The notes under the pieces were generated by a model. The model was not told the origin of the DNA, did no database searches, and was given only the letters and a program-made list of their open reading frames with translations. Shown one piece after another: positions 1-9,269 of a DNA stretch of 64,000 nucleotides. This stretch comes from Bacillus horti. GTDB lineage: Bacteria > Bacillota > Bacilli > Caldalkalibacillales > JCM-10596. Each line of letters starts with the position of its first letter. Within the stretch, counting starts at the first letter, position 1. Where the stretch lies: assembly GCF_030813115.1 (NCBI RefSeq), contig NZ_JAUSTY010000003.1:186001-250000 (forward strand), written 5' to 3'. A program made the position numbers and the translations under genes.

Positions 1-586
1 CCTGTCCAGCTAGATGCATGGGGCTAAACATGATCATCATGATTGTCAATGCCTGCATACATGCTTGAATACCAACTCCGATTAGGACAAGTCTAATCGG
101 ACTTACTCCCTTTTTCCAAGCCAAGACATAAATCAGTAAGGCGACAAGGGCTGCTCCCAAAACAGCAGATAAAGGGAGAAATCTAATGCTAATGGATGCG
201 TTAAAGTAAACAAGAAAGGCGACAGCAGCAACCCCAGCACCACCTGTAATGCCAATAATACCCGGGGAAGCCAGTGGATTGCGAACGACTCCTTGTAGAA
301 TAGCTCCAGATACTCCTAAAGCTGCTCCAGCAGCAAGGGCAACAATGGCCCGTGGCAGGCGTAATGTTTCAATAATGAAGGTGAATTCGGAGCTCTGCCC
401 TAGGAGGGTTTGAAGCACAAGCTTTGGACTAATCCACGTACTTCCCACGGACAAGGCAAGCACGAAAAGGAGTAGTGTACCCACAAGAAGCCCCAACATA
501 AGCCAAATCGGTCGTTTTTCAATATGGAAGGAAAACCAGTTGGATTTTGCACGAACGGTGCGATAGCGTCTGAAAGGTGTACTCAT
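1..586 (-). CDS. FecCD-family siderophore ABC transporter permease (3' end outside window)
   Basis: This is an integral-membrane subunit of an iron-siderophore importer, reading leftward and cut by the window edge. About 195 residues are visible: a basic cytoplasmic start (MSTPFRRYRTVR), a first membrane helix, then the family-typical stretches LRLPRAIVA and RNPLASPGIIG, the second being the FecCD signature. The ATG overlaps the stop codon of the preceding permease (TAATG at 588-584), so the two are translationally coupled and probably form a heterodimeric channel. The family assignment is firm. The substrate is not determined, and the ATPase gene is not in view. Confidence 0.93.
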   Translation of the reverse strand, partial: MSTPFRRYRTVRAKSNWFSFHIEKRPIWLMLGLLVGTLLLFVLALSVGSTWISPKLVLQTLLGQSSEFTFIIETLRLPRAIVALAAGAALGVSGAILQGVVRNPLASPGIIGITGGAGVAAVAFLVYFNASISIRFLPLSAVLGAALVALLIYVLAWKKGVSPIRLVLIGVGIQACMQALTIMMIMFSPMHLAGQ

Positions 587-1596
587 TAGGACCTAAACCC
601 CTTCCGTGCAATGTAAATGAAGAATGGTGTACCTAGTATAGCGGTCATGACACCGATCGGCATATCTGCAGGCATTACAATAAGTCTAGCTCCTAAATCA
701 GCAATTAAAAGGAGACTAGCACCTAGTAGTGCACAGTAAGGTAGGAGCCAACGATGATCCGTTCCAACTAAATAACGTGCAATATGAGGAATAATTAATC
801 CGACAAAACCAATTGCACCACAGATAGCAACTGCCCCTCCAGCCAAAACAACGATAACCACCACGGTTAAAGCCTTAATTAAGACCGTATTCTGTCCTAG
901 CCCTTTGGCTACATCCTCACCAGACGTTAAAATATTTAAATGATGAGTCAAAAAGAAGCCTAAGATCAACGCCGCTAAAAGGAAAGGTAATAAAGGAACT
1001 ACCATATCTAGCGTTCGACCAGCTACAGATCCAGCCATCCAAAACAACACATCCTGTAGACCATTCTCATTCAAGATGAGCAAGCCTGAGGTCACAGAGC
1101 CAAACATCGCCGTTACTGCGGCTCCTGCTAGAACGACTTTTACCGGGGACAAGCCTGCTTTTCCTGTTGAACCTAGAAAATAAATCATAGTAGCCGCTAA
1201 CCCAGCACCAAAAAATGCCGCCCACATATACTCTACTAGAGATCGTGCGGGGAAAAGGAAAATAAATAAAACGACAAAAAAAACAGCACCAGCATTTACT
1301 CCGAATATGCCTGGCTCTGCTAATGGGTTTCTAGTTAAGGCTTGCATAAATAAGCCAGCAATAGCCAATGCACCACCGACTAGAGCAGCAATGATGGTCC
1401 TAGTTACTCTTGAAGACATAATGATTAAATGCTCTGTAGAGGTAGGATCATATTGAAAAATAGCCTCTATTGTAACATGTAGAGGGATAGGAGTTTTACC
1501 AATAAATAAGCTCAAAGCTAGTGAAAAAAGAAACAAAACTAAACAAAAAAACAAGCCTACAATTTTTAATGAAGGTTTTGAAAGTAAGTGAATCAT
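586..1596 (-). CDS. FecCD-family siderophore ABC transporter permease
   Basis: This 336-residue polytopic permease is full length for the FecCD (BtuC-like) family. Visible hallmarks are a long N-terminal helix, the LVGGALAIAGLFMQ segment, the conserved RNPLAEPGIFGVNAG motif near residue 90, and the C-terminal FVGLIIPHIAR coupling region that contacts the ATPase. It pairs with the permease that starts within its stop codon and takes substrate from the lipoprotein encoded upstream. A hairpin lies between the binding-protein gene and this gene, so it is probably expressed by readthrough at a lower level than the binding protein. Confidence 0.95.
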   Translation of the reverse strand: MIHLLSKPSLKIVGLFFCLVLFLFSLALSLFIGKTPIPLHVTIEAIFQYDPTSTEHLIIMSSRVTRTIIAALVGGALAIAGLFMQALTRNPLAEPGIFGVNAGAVFFVVLFIFLFPARSLVEYMWAAFFGAGLAATMIYFLGSTGKAGLSPVKVVLAGAAVTAMFGSVTSGLLILNENGLQDVLFWMAGSVAGRTLDMVVPLLPFLLAALILGFFLTHHLNILTSGEDVAKGLGQNTVLIKALTVVVIVVLAGGAVAICGAIGFVGLIIPHIARYLVGTDHRWLLPYCALLGASLLLIADLGARLIVMPADMPIGVMTAILGTPFFIYIARKGFRS

Positions 1597-1757
1597 GACA
1601 TCCCTCGCACCTGCTAGACTGATCTGTATTTTTAACAGCTTATCTTTGACGCTTCGTTAGTAAGGTTTATAAAAATTTAAACTAGTACAAGATGACAATT
1701 ACAAGAACAAAAACACAAGATTTACATGAATGAAACATAAGATTAGGTTTATAAAAA

Positions 1758-1780
1758 TGGGAGCCCCAAGGCTCCCAGCC
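1758..1780 (-). terminator. Intercistronic hairpin between binding-protein and permease genes
   Basis: On the minus strand GGGAGCC-TTGG-GGCTCCC forms a perfect 7-bp stem followed by ATTTTTAT. It sits just after the stop codon of the binding-protein gene and before the permease genes. It looks like a partial terminator or mRNA-stabilising hairpin that would raise binding protein relative to permeases. Confidence 0.7.
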
Positions 1781-1782
1781 AA

Positions 1783-2814
1783 CTATTGTTCAACACCGTA
1801 GAATTCATATAGATTATCTAGCATTAAATTCGCAGCTAGATATCCACCACCTAGGTTCCAAACGATTTCATCGACACGGTGTACTTCGTTGTTTTTAACC
1901 GCCTCAAGGTTCTCCCAAAGTGGATGACTTGTCCACTCTTTATAATTTTCCTGAACACTTTCATGATCATCCATGAAAACGAAGATCGTTTCAGCTTCCA
2001 TTTCAGGAATACTTTCTTTATCTGATAGCATTAAAGCAAATTCATCGGAGCGTTGGTTTTCAGGACGAGAAAAGCCTAGATCCTTTAATACACTACCAGC
2101 AAAGCCAGTGATATAAACACGAGCATGATCTGCTCTAAAGTTTGCTATAGTCACTTCAATTGGAAATTGATCAGACATTTTCGCTTTGAAGTCAGCTACA
2201 CGCTCATCCCACTCAGCAAAAATCTGCTGGGCTTCATCCTGTTTGTTTAAAGCCTCGCCCATCATTTCGATCGTTTCCCTCCATTCAGAAAGCGATTCTG
2301 TCATAATTGTCGGAGCGATTTGGCTCAATTGTCCGTAAATCTCCTCATGTCTTGCAACAGTAGCGACAATTAAATCAGGCTGAAGCTTAGATAATTCCTC
2401 AAGGTTAGGCTGCGTTTCTCCTCCAATAAATGTCGTATTGGTGAAGGAATCAGCTAAATAATCATACATCGGTAGCTGAGACCAGGACTCTACTGCTCCA
2501 ACCGGCTCAATACCAAGTGCTGCCGCCGCATCATTAGCTCCTTGATATAGTGTAACAATCTTCAGGGGCGTCCCTGTAATTGGTGTAGTGCCTAGAGCGT
2601 GCTCGATGTCTCTTGTATCAGTAGCTGCTACTTCTTCCTCTTCATTCTCCTCAGTAGTTGCTTCAGACTGCTCTGTTGGAGTGCTCTCGTTTGAAGTCTC
2701 AGATGATGCTTCATTATTTCCACCGCAAGCAGCTAGAATGAACAGACAAGCTGCTAGCATAGCAATAAGTATAAATAATTTACTTTTAGTGTGAGTAGCG
2801 TTATGTGCTTTCAT
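1783..2814 (-). CDS. Iron-siderophore ABC transporter substrate-binding lipoprotein
   Basis: This is an extracellular substrate-binding protein (FhuD/FepB-like, PBP class III) of 343 residues. A lipoprotein signal ends in LAAC (Cys near residue 29), followed by a Ser/Thr/Glu-rich linker to about residue 65. The mature domain starts with the typical IVTLYQGANDAAAALGIEPVGAV-type segment (residues about 84-106), continues through LQPDLIVA, and ends with VHRVDEIVWNLGGGYLAAN. It heads the importer operon and carries a perfect Fur box upstream, which supports an iron-uptake role. The exact siderophore is unknown. Confidence 0.93.
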   Translation of the reverse strand: MKAHNATHTKSKLFILIAMLAACLFILAACGGNNEASSETSNESTPTEQSEATTEENEEEEVAATDTRDIEHALGTTPITGTPLKIVTLYQGANDAAAALGIEPVGAVESWSQLPMYDYLADSFTNTTFIGGETQPNLEELSKLQPDLIVATVARHEEIYGQLSQIAPTIMTESLSEWRETIEMMGEALNKQDEAQQIFAEWDERVADFKAKMSDQFPIEVTIANFRADHARVYITGFAGSVLKDLGFSRPENQRSDEFALMLSDKESIPEMEAETIFVFMDDHESVQENYKEWTSHPLWENLEAVKNNEVHRVDEIVWNLGGGYLAANLMLDNLYEFYGVEQ

Positions 2815-2844
2815 ATTATTTTAATTGACCTCCCAAGGTGATTT

Positions 2845-2859
2845 TGATAATCATTATCA
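2845..2859 (-). promoter_or_regulatory. Fur box
   Basis: TGATAATCATTATCA is a perfect 7-1-7 inverted repeat matching the Bacillus Fur core. It lies 31 bp upstream of the ATG of the binding-protein gene, where it would overlap the promoter and repress the importer when iron is plentiful. Confidence 0.9.
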
Positions 2860-3290
2860 ATCAAAATTATAGCCTATTTTTATAAACCTGGCAATTGTTT
2901 TAATTCATTCGAAAGGGAACATGAGGTGTATTAATAAAAAGTAATCATGGTGGTTATATAACTAAAGTTAGATGTATTTATATGTATTTTTTGGTATGAT
3001 GTTTGTATCTATGTTACTTTTTTGATCATTGAATTTGAGAGGAGGATGATCCTGCCTACTAAATAACGAGCGAGGTTTTAATGGTCCTGTTGAAGGGGAG
3101 TACTAATAAGTTTAATAGGGGTAATATTCTGATAATATAATAAATTGAAAGGTAGATATAGAAGTGTCTACTTAACGTAGGTCAGCTAGCTGTGATATCC
3201 TCATTTTATTGAGAGGGGGGATGATAATCCGTTAATTGAATATAAAATGAATCGAGAAATAGGAAACGAAAAGAAGGCGGTAGGTTTAAA
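2860..3290 (+). other. Long leader region of the SLH surface-protein gene
   Basis: This stretch carries no convincing gene. A putative extended -10 element, TGG-TATGAT, ends at 3000; no good -35 is visible. If that is the start, the surface-protein mRNA has a 5' untranslated leader of about 285 nt. Two similar G-rich patches (GAGGAGGATGATCCTG near 3040 and GGGGGGATGATAATCC near 3217) resemble Shine-Dalgarno sequences but no ORF follows them. I did not recognise a known riboswitch. Confidence 0.35.
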
Positions 3291-6200
3291 ATGAAGCGAT
3301 ATTTGGCCGGCATGCTTATTTTTCTTTTAACTTTCACTTTGTTTCATCCAGCTTTCGGGGAGAGAGTCGTGACCGCTAGTAGCAGCACGGAAATAATCTC
3401 TGTGAACGAAAGTAAGACAGTAGAAGATTACAATGGAAGCTTAGGCTTCCATGAGCCTGATATGTCTGACTTAGGTATAGGTAATATTAATGCTGTAGGT
3501 TATGAGTATGATGCTGGAAGCCCCATCGTTACAGAAAGTGTCATTCAATTTGATTTAGGAGCTGTAAATCCTAATAGAACGATTGAAAAAGCCGAGCTCA
3601 TACTGTGGCAGCAAAGTGCAAGTGCAACTGTAAATAATGCCTATTTAGATATTTATGGCTCCAGTGAAACAGGCTGGAGAGAGGGGACTAGTATGCCTCC
3701 CTTAGACACTCTTACTCTAATTGATAATGTTTCTCCTATTAGCGCTCAGGAGAATGTTGAGTTAGTCTCTGATGTTACCAATTATATTAAAAGTAGGGTA
3801 GAAAGTGGAGAGCCTAGAACAGCTACATTTGTCTTTAAGGGTGCAACTGGACCTGAACCTGGAGCACAACCCGGTCAAGAAAGAAGAGTCTATTTGTATT
3901 CTATGGCTCATTCGAACCCGAGCTACCACCCAAAATTAATGATAACCTATGGGGCGAGCGAACCTCCGACAGGCTCACTAACAATTGAAGGAAATGGCTT
4001 TACGAATACAACTGAAGTGAATTTAACCTTGTCAGCAATAGATCCTGAGCAAGGTCAGATTGAGATGAATATTTACAATGAAGGACAAAATTTAGAACAT
4101 TGGGAGCCATTCCAAGAGACGAAGGAATGGGTCATTTCTAGTGGTGATGGCTCTAAGAAAATTGATGTACAATTCAGAAATGAGAGTGGTTCACTGTCTG
4201 AGGTTTACTCCACAACGGTCATCCTAGACACTATTAAACCTACAGGAAATCTACGTATTCCTGCTGAAGTGTCAAGGAATGGAGTCGATTTCACTAATAC
4301 AGCTTCTGTGAGATTAGAAATTACGGGAAATGATGCATACCTTGATCAAATGTGCCTCTCAAATACCGATGATGCATGTACTAGTAATGGGTGGGTATCC
4401 TTTGCTAGTGAAGCTGATTGGACGCTTGATTATCCGGGGGATGGGGCAAAAAACGCCTACGTGTGGCTAAAGGATAAAGCGGGCAATATTAGCGATACCC
4501 TAGTTAGCAATACTATTATTTTAGATGGTACAGCTCCCCTTGGAAGCGTAAGTATTAATGGTGAGGACGAGGATTATACAAATAGTGGGCAAGTAACATT
4601 AACTCTAACAGCAGATGATGGGGAGGGCATAGGCGAGATAGAAATGCAGTTCTCAAATGATGGTCAATCCTGGAGTGAGTGGGAGGATTTCTCTCCTTCA
4701 AAAGCTTGGGACTTGTCTGCTGGAAATGGGCAAAAAACAGTGCACGTAAAACTGCGAGATAGACTAAATAATGAACGAACGATTACTACAAATATTTACT
4801 TAGATACAACCCCTCCAACGGGAAGCATAACAATAAATAACGATGAAACACATACAAATAACTCGCAGGTTTCCCTTGCTTTGGAAGCAGATGACAATGA
4901 CGGCATAGGTCAGATTGAAATGCAGCTTTCAAACGATGAGGATACATGGTCAGAGGATTTATGGGAGGACTTTTTAGAGTCCAAAACATGGAATCTTTCA
5001 GATGAGGTGGATGGGGAAAAGACTGTTTACCTTAAGCTCAGAGATGGCTTAGGCAATGAACGAACTGTTAGTAGTAACATTTATTTAGATCGGGTTCCTC
5101 CAGTGGTGACGGGTGTAATTGATGGCAGTTATTATAACGAAGATAAAGAAATAACGTATGATGAGGCCGATGTGATCCTGGCAACGTTGAATGGAGATCC
5201 ATTCGCCAGTGGTGATACGGTCAGTGAAGAAGATAGCTACGAGGTACTAGTCAGGGACCGAGCAGGCAACGAAACGGTAGTAAGCTTTACGATCGATAAA
5301 ACGGCTCCTTGGGTGGATGGAGTAGAAGATGGCTACTACTACAACGAAGATAAAGAAATAACGTATGATGAGGCCGATGTGATCCTAGCAACGTTGAATG
5401 GAGATCCATTCGCCAGTGGTGATACGGTAAGCAAAGAAGGTGACCACGAGCTGGTTGTTAGGGACCGAGCAGGCAACGAAACGGTAGTAAGCTTTACGAT
5501 CGATAAAACGGCTCCTTGGGTGGTTGGAGTAGAGGATGGCTACTACTACAACGAAGATAAAGAAATAACGTATGATGAGGCCGATGTGATTCTGGCAACG
5601 TTGAATGGAGATCCATTCGCCAGTGGTGTTATGGTCAGTGAAGAAGATAGCTACGAGGTACTAGTCAGGGACCGAGCAGGCAACGAAACGGTAGTAAGCT
5701 TTACGATCGATAAAACAGCTCCTTGGGTGGATGGAGTAGAGGATGGCTTCTATTACAACGAAGATAAAGTAATAACGTATGATGAGGCCGATGTGATCCT
5801 AGCAACGTTGAATGGAGATCCATTCGCCAGTGGTGATACGGTAAGCAAAGAAGGTGACCACGAGCTGGTTGTTAGGGACCGAGCAGGCAACGAAACAGTA
5901 GTAAGCTTTACGATCGATAAAACGGCTCCTTGGGTGGATGGAGTAGAGGATGGTTACTACTACAACGAAGATAAAGTAATAACGTATGATGAGGCCGATG
6001 TGATCCTGGCAACGTTGAATGGAGATCCATTCGCCAGTGGTGATACGGTCAGTGAAGAAAATAGCTACGAGGTACTAGTCAGGGACCGAGCAGGCAACGA
6101 AACAGTAGTAAGCTTTACGATCGATAAAACGGCTCCTTGGGTGGATGGAGTAGAGGATGGTTACTACTACAACGAAGATAAAGTAATAACGTATGATGAG

Positions 6201-8561
6201 GCCGATGTGATCCTAGCAACGTTGAATGGAGATCCATTCGCCAGTGGTGATACGGTCAGTGAAGAAGATAGCTACGAGGTACTAGTCAGGGACCGCGCTG
6301 GCAACGAAACAATTAAAGGATTTACAATTGATAAAACTCCACCAACCGCAGGTCTAGCTATTAATGGTGGGGCAGTCTACACTCCTTCACTTCTAGTATC
6401 AATTGATATTCAAGCAGAAGATACTGGTGGTTCTACCAAACTATATGTCAGATTGAGTGAATCTCTAGATTCATGGGATAGCCCTGTCAATGAATGGGTC
6501 GAGTATGGAATAGGCTCAGAACCTATTGAGATTGAACGCCCATGGTCCTTTCAGGATAACGGGATCAGTGAAAAGAGTGTCTTTATGCAAATCAAAGATG
6601 AAGCAGGGAATCAGAATACGGCGGTTATTTCAGAGAGTATTATCTATCAAACAATTCCTGAGCCTTTATTTAATACCATTTCAGGCTTTGAAGATGAAGC
6701 TTTAAGATTACGCAAAGATGATTTTAAATACGAAAACGAGGACCAAAAAGCACCATACTCGCTTAAAATATTGACTCTACCAAGTCACGGAGAGCTTACT
6801 CTTGACGGTGAGCCGGTAGGTGTCGAGCAGGTCATACCGTGGGCTGAGTTAGAACAGAAAGAGTTGATGTTCACACCAGAGTTGGACTGGAACGGTATTA
6901 CGGATCTTGTATGGACCGTTGGAAATGAATATGAATACTTTGGAGGGCATGAAATTCTAAGAATGGACCTTGCTCCTGTAAATGACCCACCTGTAGCAGA
7001 GAATTTGAGTTTTAGCATGTTAGCAGGCAGTATCCTTGAAGGGCAACTAAGAGCCACAGATGTAGACAACGAGCCGGATGAATTAAGCTTTGAGCTTGTA
7101 GAGCATCCGGAAAAAGGTGAGATTAGGAACTTTGATCAGACAGGTACATTTGAATTCGTATCAAGTCGAGAGGATCACGGAGTAGTGACATTTACGTATC
7201 GGGCGTTTGATGGTGAACTATACTCAGAGGAAGCAACGGTAGAAATTCATATATCAAGGTATATTATTGAGCCTCTGCCAGAGCCGCCTCCTTCCATTAA
7301 TCCACCAGTACCGCCTAAACAAAGAGATGTAGAGGAAATAAGTGTCAGAGCAGAGGGGATTTTAACACAGGCAGTAAGTACCCAATTTTCCACACTAGAT
7401 GGGAAGAAGGTCCTTAGAATTAGCTTTAATGATAGACTACTCTCTCAAAAAATGGATGTACTTGAGGATACCTTAAGGCTAATTATCACTGGTCAAATAG
7501 ATACCCTAGAGGCAGAGTTAACAACGGAACATTTTGAGCTTTTGCACAAACACCAACTTGATCTGGAAATTGACACTGAAGAAGCTGTGTATCGACTCCC
7601 AATTCAGTTACTTAAACTTAAAGAGTTAAAAAATACGTTTGGACTTCAGGGTAGTGACGTCAGAATACTCCTTAGAGCAGGAAAAGGATCAAATGAGGTT
7701 CAAACTACATGGCAGAATTACGCTCAAAAGGAGGGGTATAAAGCCCTTAAACCTATTCTGAATATACAATTATTTCTAGTTCAGAACGAGCAGGAATATG
7801 CTATAAACCATCTTACTGGGTTAGTTTCGGGGCTTGTCTCTATTCCTTTCACGGTAGAGGCTGCAACTACGACTGCTGTTCTCCTTTTAGAGGACGGCTC
7901 CCTATTACCTCTGCCTACAAAATGGATTAAACAAGCCAATAATAGTAGCCATCTTACTGTTATTAGTGCGTTACTTGGAAATATTGGATTCGTTCAGACA
8001 TCAACCAAGTCATTTAAAGATATGGTTGGACATTGGGCGCAAGAGGAGGTAGAGCACTTAGCCTCGCTACTCATTCTAAATGGTAGAGATCATGAACACT
8101 TCGCTCCAAACGATCCGGTTAATCGAGCTGAGTTTACGGCTATTTCAGCGAGAGGATTAGGGCTATGGACAGACCGTCAAGATGCAAGGTTTACTGATGT
8201 GAAAGACAACGTATGGTATGAAGCAGCGTTACAAGCTGTATTAGCCGTCGGGCTGATTCAAGGATATGGTGATCAAACTTTTAAACCACAGCAGGAAATA
8301 ACCTTAGAGGAAGCAAGTGTTATTATTGCTCGTGCTTTGGAATTCATAGAACGTGATGTTTCATTGTCGGAGCAGGAAGTTGACACAATTCTGCAAGGTT
8401 ATGCATATCAAGCCGATTTAAAGCCATGGTCTCGTGTGGCAATAGCTTTAGGTATGGAGTTAGGACTACTTGAAGGGGAGCTGTTTACTATGTCTCCTGC
8501 TGAACCAATAACAAGAGCCCAACTAGCTGTGATGTTTGATCGATTGCTGCGTCTGTTGTAA
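3291..8561 (+). CDS. Giant SLH-domain surface protein with DNRLRE-like and Ig-like repeats
   Basis: This 1756-residue exported protein is probably anchored to secondary cell-wall polymer. Order of domains: a signal peptide (residues 1-24); a DNRLRE-like carbohydrate-binding domain (about 30-225, ending HPKLMITYG); four Ig-like modules with NIYLDTTPPTG-type boundaries (to about 607); six 69-residue repeats (608-1021); another Ig-like module; a cadherin-like segment with the VNDPPVAENL boundary (about 1125-1320); a Pro-rich linker (EPLPEPPPSINPPVPP); an unrecognised domain; and three SLH domains from about residue 1575 (FKDMVGHWAQEEVEHLASL). The start is supported by GAAGGCGG upstream. Ligand and function are unknown; adhesion or glycan binding is an inference. 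The GNAT and collar-protein genes that follow lie on the same strand after a terminator-like hairpin. Confidence 0.9.
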   Translation: MKRYLAGMLIFLLTFTLFHPAFGERVVTASSSTEIISVNESKTVEDYNGSLGFHEPDMSDLGIGNINAVGYEYDAGSPIVTESVIQFDLGAVNPNRTIEKAELILWQQSASATVNNAYLDIYGSSETGWREGTSMPPLDTLTLIDNVSPISAQENVELVSDVTNYIKSRVESGEPRTATFVFKGATGPEPGAQPGQERRVYLYSMAHSNPSYHPKLMITYGASEPPTGSLTIEGNGFTNTTEVNLTLSAIDPEQGQIEMNIYNEGQNLEHWEPFQETKEWVISSGDGSKKIDVQFRNESGSLSEVYSTTVILDTIKPTGNLRIPAEVSRNGVDFTNTASVRLEITGNDAYLDQMCLSNTDDACTSNGWVSFASEADWTLDYPGDGAKNAYVWLKDKAGNISDTLVSNTIILDGTAPLGSVSINGEDEDYTNSGQVTLTLTADDGEGIGEIEMQFSNDGQSWSEWEDFSPSKAWDLSAGNGQKTVHVKLRDRLNNERTITTNIYLDTTPPTGSITINNDETHTNNSQVSLALEADDNDGIGQIEMQLSNDEDTWSEDLWEDFLESKTWNLSDEVDGEKTVYLKLRDGLGNERTVSSNIYLDRVPPVVTGVIDGSYYNEDKEITYDEADVILATLNGDPFASGDTVSEEDSYEVLVRDRAGNETVVSFTIDKTAPWVDGVEDGYYYNEDKEITYDEADVILATLNGDPFASGDTVSKEGDHELVVRDRAGNETVVSFTIDKTAPWVVGVEDGYYYNEDKEITYDEADVILATLNGDPFASGVMVSEEDSYEVLVRDRAGNETVVSFTIDKTAPWVDGVEDGFYYNEDKVITYDEADVILATLNGDPFASGDTVSKEGDHELVVRDRAGNETVVSFTIDKTAPWVDGVEDGYYYNEDKVITYDEADVILATLNGDPFASGDTVSEENSYEVLVRDRAGNETVVSFTIDKTAPWVDGVEDGYYYNEDKVITYDEADVILATLNGDPFASGDTVSEEDSYEVLVRDRAGNETIKGFTIDKTPPTAGLAINGGAVYTPSLLVSIDIQAEDTGGSTKLYVRLSESLDSWDSPVNEWVEYGIGSEPIEIERPWSFQDNGISEKSVFMQIKDEAGNQNTAVISESIIYQTIPEPLFNTISGFEDEALRLRKDDFKYENEDQKAPYSLKILTLPSHGELTLDGEPVGVEQVIPWAELEQKELMFTPELDWNGITDLVWTVGNEYEYFGGHEILRMDLAPVNDPPVAENLSFSMLAGSILEGQLRATDVDNEPDELSFELVEHPEKGEIRNFDQTGTFEFVSSREDHGVVTFTYRAFDGELYSEEATVEIHISRYIIEPLPEPPPSINPPVPPKQRDVEEISVRAEGILTQAVSTQFSTLDGKKVLRISFNDRLLSQKMDVLEDTLRLIITGQIDTLEAELTTEHFELLHKHQLDLEIDTEEAVYRLPIQLLKLKELKNTFGLQGSDVRILLRAGKGSNEVQTTWQNYAQKEGYKALKPILNIQLFLVQNEQEYAINHLTGLVSGLVSIPFTVEAATTTAVLLLEDGSLLPLPTKWIKQANNSSHLTVISALLGNIGFVQTSTKSFKDMVGHWAQEEVEHLASLLILNGRDHEHFAPNDPVNRAEFTAISARGLGLWTDRQDARFTDVKDNVWYEAALQAVLAVGLIQGYGDQTFKPQQEITLEEASVIIARALEFIERDVSLSEQEVDTILQGYAYQADLKPWSRVAIALGMELGLLEGELFTMSPAEPITRAQLAVMFDRLLRLL
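5112..6353 (+). repeat. Six tandem 207-bp repeats inside the SLH protein gene
   Basis: Six in-frame units begin at 5112, 5319, 5526, 5733, 5940 and 6147. Each encodes 69 residues of the type GVEDGYYYNEDKEITYDEAD followed by DRAGNETVVSFTIDKTAP. Units 1, 3, 5 and 6 carry a VSEE(D/N)SYEVLV version of the middle segment, and units 2 and 4 carry VSKEGDHELVV. The pattern suggests duplication of a two-unit block. Units are nearly identical at DNA level, so recent expansion or gene conversion is likely and assembly collapse is possible. The last unit diverges in its final 15 residues. Confidence 0.97.
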
Positions 8562-8583
8562 TAGGAATAGGGTTAAGTAAATC

Positions 8584-8639
8584 AGATGTCGAACAGTTTA
8601 TTTAGGTAAGATTCGTTTTGAAGCTGTTCGGCATCTTTT
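8584..8639 (+). terminator. Rho-independent terminator after the SLH protein gene
   Basis: AGATGTCGAACAG pairs with CTGTTCGGCATCT (one G-U pair) around a 27-nt loop and is followed by TTTTA. Confidence 0.75.
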
Positions 8640-8734
8640 ATGAATAAGAACCAGAGGACCAAAAGGGTTCCTATAAACTGTGTAAGTGTAAAAGATAGTA
8701 TAAGATTCTTTTACCTTTAAGGTATGGAGGTCAG

Positions 8735-9232
8735 ATGAAGGTTCCTAATCATTTAGAAATGTCTACAAGAACCATAAATTCAAGGTTAGAAGAAGAGGAT
8801 TTTTTTTATTTATTATATTGTAAGTCTAGAGAGCAGGAGCTAGCTTTTTGGAATTGGACGGCACAAGAAAAGCAAGACTTTCTAAAAATGCAATATACCT
8901 ATCAATGTCAGTCCTATCAGTCCCAATTTCCAAATATAGAAGCTAAAATAATCTATTTGGAAGAGAATCCAATCGGTAAGCTGCTTACCGTTCAAAATCG
9001 TAGTGAACTACGATTAGTCGATATTATAATTCTACCAGATTACCAAGGGATGGGTATTGGAACACATTTTCTATTAGAGCTACAAAATGAAGCTGCGACT
9101 ATACGGCTTCCTCTTTGCTTAAGCGTGCAAACAAACAATATTAAAGCCTTCGAATGGTATCTGAGGCGGAGCTTTCAAATCGTTTCAAAAAATGAATTAT
9201 ACGTGAGCATGCATTGGTCACCAGAAGATTGA
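8735..9232 (+). CDS. GNAT-family N-acetyltransferase
   Basis: This 165-residue protein belongs to the acetyl-CoA-dependent GNAT superfamily. The acetyl-CoA binding motif A is clear: VDIIILPDYQGMGIGTHFL (about residues 96-114), with Q-G-M-G-I-G as the pyrophosphate loop. The following SVQTNNIKAFEWYLRRSFQIV is the usual motif B. A GGAGG site precedes the ATG. The stop lies 37 bp before three collar-domain genes. Small GNATs are, to my recollection, recurrent neighbours of MdpB-like collar genes, so it may modify one of those products. That link is an inference, and the substrate is unknown. Confidence 0.85.
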   Translation: MKVPNHLEMSTRTINSRLEEEDFFYLLYCKSREQELAFWNWTAQEKQDFLKMQYTYQCQSYQSQFPNIEAKIIYLEENPIGKLLTVQNRSELRLVDIIILPDYQGMGIGTHFLLELQNEAATIRLPLCLSVQTNNIKAFEWYLRRSFQIVSKNELYVSMHWSPED

Positions 9233-9269
9233 ATATAACTAGTACTAAATAATTTTAGGGGGAATAGAG

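Noticed and set aside
4786-4989. Minus-strand ORF of 67 codons inside the SLH gene
   Set aside because: Shadow of the coding frame. No ribosome binding site, and low-complexity composition follows from the opposite strand.
5112-6353. Regular ~207-bp repeats as a CRISPR array
   Set aside because: The units are in-frame coding repeats with no short repeat/unique spacer alternation, and there are no cas genes.
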